A stretch of DNA of 13,881 nucleotides from MWCR01 sp041665165 (GTDB lineage: Bacteria; Patescibacteriota; Patescibacteriia; 2-12-FULL-60-25). The stretch is from contig JBAYJJ010000036.1 of NCBI GenBank assembly GCA_041665165.1, positions 1-13,881 on the forward strand, written 5' to 3'. How positions within the stretch are numbered: the first letter of the stretch is position 1; each line of letters opens with the position of its first letter. Positions 6,123-11,225 of the stretch are shown in pieces. Position numbers and translations under genes: made by a program. The notes under the pieces are model-generated. The model had not been told where the DNA came from, made no database searches, and was given only the letters and a program-made list of their open reading frames with translations.

Positions 6123-6127
6123 GGTGG

Positions 6128-6595
6128 TTACAGGATATTAATCGCCTTCAAAGCTGCTTCAAAATCATTCAGCGCTTTATCAGCGTCATACGCAGACAGT
6201 GCGAAGCTGGAATCATGCACTAGCTGGTTGCGGAGTTTATGCGCCCACCAAACGTTTTTAAGTTTCGGATATTTATAGCAAGCCATCTTCAACCTCTCCC
6301 CCAGCGTAGCGCCTGGCATCATGAGAGACTTAAAAGATGAATCCAGCAGATTATCAGCCTCAACCAAAGCCAGCTTGCGGCCCATCTGGCCATTCATTTT
6401 GCTGGTTTCCCTGATTTGCACCCAGCGTTTCTGCACTTCTTCACGCGTCATGCCCAGCATCTCTGGCCTTGAGAAGCGCTTTTTGACCCAATAGATAAAA
6501 TAAGCAAGCGCAATCATCGCGGCAACAACAAGCACTGCCAGCAGGATGTACCAGACAATGGGCGTGCTTTGGGTTGTGACTACTTCCTCGTACAT
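6128..6595 (-). CDS. One-TM hypothetical protein with cytoplasmic helical domain, 155 aa
   Basis: The N-terminus is short and external, followed by a strong TM segment (about 12-36) and a basic stop-transfer KKRFSRPE. The rest is a helical soluble domain with W-x-x-x-x-x-x-S-K-M-N-G near the start, a DNLLD...TLGERLKMA block, and WWAHKLRNQLVHD near residue 118. The RNxxxH motif resembles the R-N-x-x-x-H of HEPN-like helical domains, but here it reads RNQLVH in a membrane protein; family membership is suggestive, not shown. Nuclease activity should not be assumed. No SD precedes the ATG and the 6604-6706 palindrome lies right upstream, so its own promoter is not seen. It lies upstream of lgt on the same strand across another palindrome. 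Confidence 0.7.
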   Translation of the reverse strand: MYEEVVTTQSTPIVWYILLAVLVVAAMIALAYFIYWVKKRFSRPEMLGMTREEVQKRWVQIRETSKMNGQMGRKLALVEADNLLDSSFKSLMMPGATLGERLKMACYKYPKLKNVWWAHKLRNQLVHDSSFALSAYDADKALNDFEAALKAINIL

Positions 6596-6603
6596 ACTGT
6601 ATT

Positions 6604-6706
6604 TGTCATCCTGAGCGGAGTTGGACGGAGTCGAAGGATCTGGTTTGGTCAGAACGACCCAGATCTTTCGACTTCATTCGTCAAACTCATTTCGCTCAAG
6701 ATGACA
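6604..6706. repeat. Palindromic repeat element with TGTCATCCTGAGCG ends
   Basis: Left arm 6604-6643 (TGTCATCCTGAGCGGAG... to GGATCTGG) and right arm 6658-6706, which reads on minus TGTCATCTTGAGCGAAATG... to AGATCTGGG, are inverted copies with two small indels around a 14-nt loop. It fills the gap between gatA and the 155-aa protein gene and could also end gatA transcription by its hairpin. The type resembles the common GTCATCCTGAGCGAAGTCGA repeat of many environmental genomes. Confidence 0.8.
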
Positions 6707-6710
6707 TTAT

Positions 6711-8147
6711 TTAGTTTTGTTGTTTAATTAAATTTTCAAGTTCTTTAGCCGCGCTCAAAAGCGTATTCTCCTTGAACCAAGGCGCAATCAATTGGAATCC
6801 GACTGGCATTCCGCCGTCAGTCTCGCACGGGATTGAAACAGCAGGCAGGCCTGCGACGTTCACGCTCACGGTAAACACATCTTCCAGATACATGGCCAAA
6901 GGATCTTCCATTTTCTCGCCCAGCTTGAAAGCAGTCGTGGGCGTGGTCGGCGTAACAATCAAATCCACTTCATTGAACGCGTCCTCATAAGCTTTGCGGA
7001 TCAATGATTGGACTTTTTTGGCTTGCAGATAATAGGCATCGATATAACCGGATGACAAGGCAAATGCGCCGAGCAAAACGCGGCGCTTGGCCTCTGCGCC
7101 GAAACCCTCAGCCCTAGACTGCGCATATGTCTCAAACAAAGGCAAAGATGTTTTGCGTAATCCATAACGCATGCCATCAAACCTGGCCAAGTTAGCTGAG
7201 ACCTCGCAAGGCATCAACAGATAATAGACGGCCAAGCCTTCGTCCATGTACGGCAAATCGATTTCTTTGACCTCTGCTCCAGCCTCGCGCATCAGCTCCA
7301 CTGCAGCTTTGGTATTTTCCTTGACCCTGTCCTCCAAACCCGCTGACCAAGCTTGCTTGGGCAAACCCACGCGCACGCCTTTGAGCGAGGCTTGGAAAGA
7401 TTGCACGAAGGGCTGTTCATCACTTGTAGTTTGATCATTCGGATCCTGACCCTGAAGCATTGACAAAAGCAAAGCCGCATCATCCACGCTCTTGGTCATG
7501 GGTCCGATCTGATCCAAAGATGATGCCATGGCAATCAAGCCATAGCGCGACACGCGGCCATAAGTCGGTTTCAAGCCGACAATACCGCACAGCGATGCAG
7601 GTTGGCGGATCGAGCCGCCAGTATCAGACCCCAAAGCTGCGATGCACATGTTGGACAAGACTGCGGCAGCACTGCCGCCAGAAGAACCGCCTGGTACGCG
7701 CTCTGGATCGCGCGGATGCTTGGTCGGGCCATAGGCTGACCGTTCAGTCGAAGAGCCCATGGCAAACTCATCCATATTTGTCCGGCCTAAAACAACAGCA
7801 CCTTGATCCAAAAGCTTGCGCACGATCGTTGAATCATAAGCTGCAACATGGCCGAACAAGATTTTTGAGCCAGCTGTGCAAGCTTTGCCCTGCAACATCA
7901 TATTGTCCTTGATGGCCAAAGGTATGCCGTCCAATGGTCCGAGAACCTGGCCATCTGCCCGGCGCGAATCAGCTTTATCAGCCGCTTCCAAAGCATCCTT
8001 TTCATAGACCTCAACAAAAGCATTCAACATGTCATTCATGCCTTTGATCTGATCCAAGCAAGCTTGGGTAATCTTTTTTGAAGTGGTTTCGCCAGACGCC
8101 AGAAGCTCATTCGCTTCTATGATGGTGAGTTCGTTGAGTGGTTTCAT
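6711..8147 (-). CDS. gatA: Aspartyl/glutamyl-tRNA(Asn/Gln) amidotransferase subunit A, 478 aa
   Basis: GatA releases ammonia from glutamine and feeds it to GatB, which amidates Glu-tRNA(Gln) or Asp-tRNA(Asn). The amidase signature is complete: IPLAIKDN gives Lys80, PGGSSGGSAAAV gives cis-Ser155, and GSDTGGSIRQPAS gives nucleophile Ser179, with the spacing of characterised GatA (75 and 24 residues). Length and C-terminus (AVSIPCETDGGMPVGFQLIAPW) are normal. Start is put at 8147, MKPLNEL; the longer in-frame ATG at 8165 would add only MLHEKD, part of it encoded by the heptad array. No SD is evident. It follows gatC across a 76-nt gap filled by that array, the usual gatC-gatA order; gatB is not in the window. 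Confidence 0.97.
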   Translation of the reverse strand: MKPLNELTIIEANELLASGETTSKKITQACLDQIKGMNDMLNAFVEVYEKDALEAADKADSRRADGQVLGPLDGIPLAIKDNMMLQGKACTAGSKILFGHVAAYDSTIVRKLLDQGAVVLGRTNMDEFAMGSSTERSAYGPTKHPRDPERVPGGSSGGSAAAVLSNMCIAALGSDTGGSIRQPASLCGIVGLKPTYGRVSRYGLIAMASSLDQIGPMTKSVDDAALLLSMLQGQDPNDQTTSDEQPFVQSFQASLKGVRVGLPKQAWSAGLEDRVKENTKAAVELMREAGAEVKEIDLPYMDEGLAVYYLLMPCEVSANLARFDGMRYGLRKTSLPLFETYAQSRAEGFGAEAKRRVLLGAFALSSGYIDAYYLQAKKVQSLIRKAYEDAFNEVDLIVTPTTPTTAFKLGEKMEDPLAMYLEDVFTVSVNVAGLPAVSIPCETDGGMPVGFQLIAPWFKENTLLSAAKELENLIKQQN

Positions 8148-8156
8148 ATCTTTTTC

Positions 8157-8223
8157 GTGTAACATGTATCATATAACATATATCATCCGTTGTGTTACTT
8201 GTTACATGTTATGTGGTACATGA
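8157..8223. repeat. Inverted pair of heptad arrays between gatC and gatA
   Basis: Read on plus, 8157-8186 is a run of 7-nt words close to GTAACAT/GTATCAT. The opposite arm 8190-8223, read on minus, is CATGTAC, CACATAA, CATGTAA, CAAGTAA, CACAA. The arms converge on TCCG (8186-8189), so the whole could fold imperfectly. The array starts at the gatC stop codon and reaches to within 10 nt of the chosen gatA start. Confidence 0.65.
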
Positions 8224-8523
8224 TCAGCGTTTGGGGTTTTCAAATACTCCTGGGGCTTGCAGCAAGTCGCCGGTGCGGCCCGGGAAATTGGACAGGATGA
8301 GTTCGCGCGTGGCCTCGTCTGATTCAAATGCCACATCTGGCCTCCAATCCTCTCTGACTGGCATAGTGAATGGCTCCACTTTGCTGGTATCTACTTTTTG
8401 GATGCGTTCCACATAACCCAAAATAGAGCCGAATTCCTCGGCCATTTTCTTGGCTTCTGGCTCAGAAAGGTCCAGCCTGGCCAGGTCTGCCAGGTGTTTC
8501 ACATCTTCTTGGCTTAGCTTCAT
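8224..8523 (-). CDS. gatC: Aspartyl/glutamyl-tRNA amidotransferase subunit C, 99 aa
   Basis: GatC is the small belt subunit that wraps and stabilises GatA-GatB. The sequence has the family pattern: an N-terminal V-K-H-L-A-D-L-A-R-L-D-L-S helix, a central ILGYVERIQKVDTSKVEPF, then a R-x-D segment and a C-terminal NFPGRTGDLLQAPGVFENPKR with the usual F-x-V-P/PGV ending. Length is typical. There is no SD; a -10-like TAAACT lies 9 nt before the ATG, again suggesting a leaderless mRNA. Its stop codon abuts the heptad array that precedes gatA, so the two are probably co-transcribed through that array. Confidence 0.95.
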   Translation of the reverse strand: MKLSQEDVKHLADLARLDLSEPEAKKMAEEFGSILGYVERIQKVDTSKVEPFTMPVREDWRPDVAFESDEATRELILSNFPGRTGDLLQAPGVFENPKR

Positions 8524-8532
8524 ATAACAGGC

Positions 8533-8562
8533 AGTTTAGCCGAACTGAAGCTCTTCGTCCAA
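8533..8562 (-). promoter_or_regulatory. Possible gatCA promoter
   Basis: Minus-strand TTGGAC (8557-8562), an 18-bp spacer and TAAACT (8533-8538), placing transcription start within a few bases of the gatC ATG. It lies between the terminator of the upstream gene and gatC, where a promoter is needed. The hexamer matches are moderate. Confidence 0.35.
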
Positions 8563-8573
8563 CCCGGTTAATT

Positions 8574-8600
8574 AAAAAAGCCCCACTACTTTCGGGGCTT
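8574..8600 (-). terminator. Terminator overlapping the 3' end of the 238-aa paralog gene
   Basis: On minus, AAGCCCC (8594-8600) pairs with GGGGCTT (8578-8584) and is followed by TTTT. The 5' arm is coding (Lys-Pro codons) and the TAG stop (8586-8588) lies in the loop. Confidence 0.85.
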
Positions 8601-9302
8601 AGGGAGCGTCGGGTTTTCTTCATCGCCCCAACCTTGCTCAAGATCCACAAAGTCCGCAGGCAAACGTGCTGGTCTGGGAATCTGGACCGTTGTTGGCCGC
8701 GGCACGTTCTTGGGAAGGGGCTTGGCTTGGCCAGCGCGAGGAGGTGCGCCCTTTTTCATCTCCTCCAGGCGTTGGCGCATTTCCGGAGGCATGGTCCCGG
8801 ATTTGAAACCAATCCTTTCCAGCCTAGCCGCAAGCTTTTGCCTGGCCTGCTCAGCTCCACTGGGCGGGACAAGGCTCAGGGAATGCCCGGCAATGAGAAT
8901 GAACTTTCCGATATGCTTGTCCTCGAGCATGTACGGAGAAAGCTTGCGCCGGTCGCGAAACGCATCTTGAAACGTCTTATAGCTAGCCCTGACCGAGACA
9001 CTCTTGAGCATGGCTTGGCTGCTGCTGCTGGTCGGCGTGAGCAACCTGACCACGCATTCTTTCGTGGGACACCCTCGCACGGTTGCATCCTTGAAAGTAA
9101 TCTCAATCGTGATACGGCCCTCAGTCCATTCTTGGCTGGCCATCAGTATAAAAAGCCTGACTAGCCTTGCTTCAATCCTACAAGGATCATTGAATGTTTG
9201 GACCAGGTCCAAGAGTGCATACGTATCCTCGCGCGTGCAAGCGGCCTGGGCCAGAATCCTTTCGGTCAGCTGTCCACCGGATTTGATGTTTGACAGGTCC
9301 AT
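8586..9302 (-). CDS. Unknown-family protein with conserved N-domain and Pro-rich tail (paralog 2), 238 aa
   Basis: Start at 9302 is set by GGAGGAG 5 nt upstream; a longer in-frame reading to 9359 would cross the promoter. Residues 1-155 or so form a folded domain with mixed helix/strand pattern, homologous to the next gene upstream: SGGQLTERIL, REDTYALLD, EARLVRLF, I-x-I-E-I-x-F-K-D, R-D-R-R-K-L-S-P-[YF]-M-L-E-D. After that comes a Pro/Arg/Lys-rich, probably disordered segment, then a conserved end motif (VDLEQGWGDEE) and PKPRK. The family is not recognised; there is no signal peptide, TM segment or catalytic motif. It is a single-gene unit with its own promoter and a terminator that overlaps the last codons. 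As a tandem duplicate it is probably a lineage-specific cytoplasmic protein. Confidence 0.72.
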   Translation of the reverse strand: MDLSNIKSGGQLTERILAQAACTREDTYALLDLVQTFNDPCRIEARLVRLFILMASQEWTEGRITIEITFKDATVRGCPTKECVVRLLTPTSSSSQAMLKSVSVRASYKTFQDAFRDRRKLSPYMLEDKHIGKFILIAGHSLSLVPPSGAEQARQKLAARLERIGFKSGTMPPEMRQRLEEMKKGAPPRAGQAKPLPKNVPRPTTVQIPRPARLPADFVDLEQGWGDEENPTLPKPRK

Positions 9303-9320
9303 TGTTCTCCTCCAGGAATA

Positions 9321-9349
9321 AATAAACAGTATTTTCTGGGGTTTGTCAA
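9321..9349 (-). promoter_or_regulatory. Promoter of paralog 2
   Basis: Minus-strand TTGACA (9344-9349), a 17-bp spacer and TTTATT (9321-9326). The -35 and following bases (TTGACAAACCCCAGAA) are nearly identical to those before paralog 1. Confidence 0.7.
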
Positions 9350-9372
9350 GCCGGCTCACCCTCTTCCCCTAT

Positions 9373-9401
9373 AAAAAAAGCCTCGGTCAGGTTCGAGGCT
9401 T
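9373..9401 (-). terminator. Terminator overlapping the 3' end of the 256-aa paralog gene
   Basis: On minus, AAGCCTCG (9394-9401) pairs with CGAGGCTT (9378-9385), followed by more T. The 5' arm is coding and the TGA stop (9387-9389) lies in the loop or its edge, as in the paralog. Confidence 0.85.
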
Positions 9402-10157
9402 GGGAGGCTTGGCAAGAGGGGGCGGCGGCGCACCACCCCAGTCCTGATCGAGATCCAATGTCTTCTGAGGTTGCTCAGGTGCGCAGGACGAAACGTCGAA
9501 ATATGTTCGCGTCTGTTTTCGTTTGTCCGAGCCCAAGGAAGGCGCGCGAGCTGGCGGCGTTGGTTTCGCAGACTCTGTTGGTTTGCCAACCATAGCCGGA
9601 GCCGGATCCGGTTTGCGCCGGCTGGACTCCAAAGCTTTTTTCATAGCAGGCGGGATGGTCATAGGCTTGTTTTGCCTGGCGAACAGAGCTTCGATCTTCT
9701 GCCTTGATTGCGCAACTTCGGGCGGCGGCAGGCTCATGGCCCGTTCAGCTTTGAGGACATACTTGCCTTTGACCCCATCCTCGAGCATGAAGGGCGAAAG
9801 CTTTCTCTTGTCGCGCATCAGTTCGCGAAACGTCAGGTTACTGGCCTTGACCGCGATTTTCTTGAGCTGTTCATAGCTGCCATCACCAATCGGAACAAGC
9901 AACCTGATTTCGCAATCATATGAAAGGCGGCCATGCTCCACATCCTTGAAAGCAATCTCAATGACCAAGCGATTGCCAATCCAGCTCTGTTTCGCGATGA
10001 GCACGAACAGCCTCACGAGTCTATTTTCGACATTGAAAGGTTCGTCAAACTTCTGGATCCGATCCAGGAGCGCGTACGCATCCTCGCGAATGCTTGCGGC
10101 CTGTTCCAAGATCTTTTCGGTTAGCTGTCCGCTGGTTATGATTTTTGACCAATCCAT
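9387..10157 (-). CDS. Unknown-family protein with conserved N-domain and Pro-rich tail (paralog 1), 256 aa
   Basis: GGAGG 5 nt before ATG at 10157 fixes the start. Residues 1-160 align with paralog 2 (SGQLTEKILEQAA, REDAYALLD, ENRLVRLF, VIEIAFKD, RDKRKLSPFMLED). The following 80 residues are rich in Pro, Lys, Ser and Ala and look disordered. The end carries the motif LDLDQDWGG and PKPRT. The folded part diverges more than expected for a recent duplication, while the far C-terminal motif is kept, so that motif is probably functional, perhaps a docking peptide (inference). No known family is recognised. It is transcribed alone from 10176-10204, or with the small CxC gene upstream, since no terminator separates them. 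Confidence 0.72.
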   Translation of the reverse strand: MDWSKIITSGQLTEKILEQAASIREDAYALLDRIQKFDEPFNVENRLVRLFVLIAKQSWIGNRLVIEIAFKDVEHGRLSYDCEIRLLVPIGDGSYEQLKKIAVKASNLTFRELMRDKRKLSPFMLEDGVKGKYVLKAERAMSLPPPEVAQSRQKIEALFARQNKPMTIPPAMKKALESSRRKPDPAPAMVGKPTESAKPTPPARAPSLGSDKRKQTRTYFDVSSCAPEQPQKTLDLDQDWGGAPPPPLAKPPKPRT

Positions 10158-10175
10158 TGTTACCTCCAGGCACTT

Positions 10176-10204
10176 AATAAACCGCTTATTCTGTGGTTTG
10201 TCAA
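10176..10204 (-). promoter_or_regulatory. Promoter of paralog 1
   Basis: Minus-strand TTGACA (10199-10204), a 17-bp spacer and TTTATT (10176-10181). It starts 6 bp past the stop codon of the gene upstream, with no room for a terminator. Confidence 0.7.
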
Positions 10205-10209
10205 GGGTC

Positions 10210-10560
10210 TCAATCAGACATGTCTCCGTTTCTGAACTCTCGCGTATAGTGCGAATTTCTGACCCATCGACCGCGATCGTCCAGGTAGCACCTGCATTTG
10301 TCGCCTTGACCGCAACCGCACCCCGCTGCCGCCTCCTTCTGATGTCTTTTCTTGTCTGGGTTAGACGAAGCCTTGAACACGACTACTTGCTTAGATAGCA
10401 ACGCCGCGAATCGCTTGGCAGTCAATGCGCTTTCAATGTGCACGTGCGGAGGAAAGGGCTGGCCAACTTCCCAGTGGTCGATTGAACAAGGCAATTTCTT
10501 GAGCGCCCTGCGCATCGAAGTTGTATCCGAAGGCGCGAAACACACAATCAACTTATTCAT
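10210..10560 (-). CDS. Small hypothetical protein with CxC...CxC cluster, 116 aa
   Basis: AAGGAGAG lies 4 nt before the ATG and a consensus -35 is placed upstream. The N-terminal 65 residues look like a small alpha/beta domain (KLIVCFAP strand, then helix SMRRALKKL, then QVVVFKASS strand). The C-terminal third holds GCGCGQGDKCRCY, a C-x-C-x5-C-x-C cluster that could bind zinc or another metal, followed by a charged tail. The family is not recognised. It has no signal peptide or TM segment, so it is probably cytoplasmic. Together with the two paralogs downstream it makes a three-gene block of unknown proteins with similar strong promoters and SDs, a style different from the housekeeping genes nearby. 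Confidence 0.65.
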   Translation of the reverse strand: MNKLIVCFAPSDTTSMRRALKKLPCSIDHWEVGQPFPPHVHIESALTAKRFAALLSKQVVVFKASSNPDKKRHQKEAAAGCGCGQGDKCRCYLDDRGRWVRNSHYTREFRNGDMSD

Positions 10561-10605
10561 TTTTCTCTCCTTCGTGAGACTAAAACGCTGTCAAAGTACG
10601 AATAA

Positions 10606-10633
10606 AGAATAGTCATTTTCAGCTCTTTGTCAA
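10606..10633 (-). promoter_or_regulatory. Promoter of the CxC protein gene
   Basis: Minus-strand TTGACA (10628-10633), a 16-bp spacer and TATTCT (10606-10611). The remainder of the 10561-10790 gap holds the terminator listed next and, at about 10742-10785, a C-rich tract; no gene is seen there. Confidence 0.6.
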
Positions 10634-10645
10634 GGTATTTAAGCC

Positions 10646-10673
10646 AAAAAATAATCATTTCGCGCGAAAAGAT
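10646..10673 (-). terminator. Possible terminator for the GIY-YIG gene
   Basis: On minus, ATCTTTTC and GAAATGAT (one T-T mismatch) pair around GCGC, followed by TATTTTTT. It lies about 120 nt past the GIY-YIG stop codon and just upstream of the next promoter. Confidence 0.5.
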
Positions 10674-10788
10674 TCCGTTAGAGCGCATAAAAGCTATCCT
10701 TTACTTGCGTCGCAAAAGGTTAGATGGCGAAAGACTCGCAATCCCTCATACCCCCAGCCCCCTTTCCCCCACAGCCATTGCCCTCTTT

Positions 10789-10817
10789 TGTCATCCTTGC
10801 GCATGCGAGGATCCAGA
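10789..10817 (+). repeat. Left terminal inverted repeat copy
   Basis: TGTCATCCTTGCGCATGC followed by GAGGATCCAGA. ATCCTTGC and GCGAGGAT pair as an internal hairpin. It provides the last codons and the TGA stop of the GIY-YIG gene. Confidence 0.75.
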
Positions 10818-11102
10818 AATCATCTTGGGGTACAAATCCGTCCAAGATGGATTTTCTTTTTCTATCAGAGCCAACTTCCATTCCCTCTTCCAATGTTTCA
10901 ACTGTTTTTCCCGCGCGATAGCTGCATTAGCATCCGTTGTTGATTCAAAATAAACTAAATTATCAACTCCATATTTTTTAGTAAAACCTTCATTCGTTTT
11001 ATTTTTATGCTGAAAAACTCGACCCACAAGATTGGAGGTAATGCCGATATACAGAGTTCCATTTTTTTCGCTAGCTAGAATATATACGTAATAAGTCTTC
11101 AT
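10791..11102 (-). CDS. GIY-YIG endonuclease family protein, 103 aa
   Basis: Single-domain GIY-YIG nuclease of the short YhbQ/UPF0213-like type. YYVYIL (4-9) and LYIG (17-20) are the two signature strands, Arg28 in LVGRVFQHK is the catalytic Arg, and Glu65 in AREKQLKHWKREWK is the metal-binding Glu followed by the typical basic helix. NPSWTDLY near residue 85 is the usual end of this subfamily. The last residues (SGSSHAQG) and the stop come from the left inverted repeat. The family cleaves DNA or repairs structured DNA, but the substrate of these short members is largely unknown. There is no close SD (a GGAGG lies 19 nt upstream, inside a palindrome that could hide it). It lies between ligA and the CxC gene. 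Confidence 0.9.
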   Translation of the reverse strand: MKTYYVYILASEKNGTLYIGITSNLVGRVFQHKNKTNEGFTKKYGVDNLVYFESTTDANAAIAREKQLKHWKREWKLALIEKENPSWTDLYPKMISGSSHAQG

Positions 11103-11116
11103 ACATTCATCGTATT

Positions 11117-11147
11117 ATTCCTCCGATGCGCATCGGAGGAATCCAGA
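11117..11147 (+). repeat. Internal variant copy of the GIY-YIG-associated repeat
   Basis: A 26-nt perfect palindrome (11117-11142, ATTCCTCCGATGC and its complement) followed by CCAGA, as in the other copies. It faces 11157-11185 head to head across AATCCAGA...TCTGGATT. Confidence 0.7.
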
Positions 11148-11156
11148 ATCCGAATG

Positions 11157-11185
11157 TCTGGATTCTCGCATGCGCAAGAATGACA
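11157..11185 (-). repeat. Right terminal inverted repeat copy
   Basis: Read on minus: TGTCATTCTTGCGCATGC then GAGAATCCAGA. It differs from the left copy at two positions that pair with each other in the hairpin. Confidence 0.75.
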
Positions 11186-11225
11186 ATATGGACGAGGGTC
11201 ATCTCTTCTACCGGGTGAGGGAAGA

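Larger units (their letters stand above)
10789..11185. mobile_element. Candidate 397-bp repeat-bounded unit carrying a GIY-YIG nuclease gene
   Basis: Near-identical 29-bp inverted repeats (27/29) at 10789-10817 and 11157-11185 flank the gene, with TGTCA at both outer ends. A further related palindrome (11117-11142) lies inside the right end. No target-site duplication is evident. The layout is MITE-like, but mobility is inferred only from the repeats. Confidence 0.5.

Noticed and set aside
6118..6600. RNQLVH in the 155-aa protein as a HEPN toxin active site
   Set aside because: The motif is short, the rest of the protein does not show a clear HEPN pattern, no antitoxin partner is adjacent, and it is membrane-anchored.
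8634..9164. A 176-codon plus-strand ORF
   Set aside because: It is antisense to paralog 2, whose start, promoter, terminator and homology to paralog 1 are convincing.
10742..10785. C-rich tract as a G-quadruplex or gene remnant
   Set aside because: The C runs are irregular (lengths 5, 3, 6, 5 and so on with short gaps), so a quadruplex is possible on the minus strand, but nothing else in the sequence supports a role.
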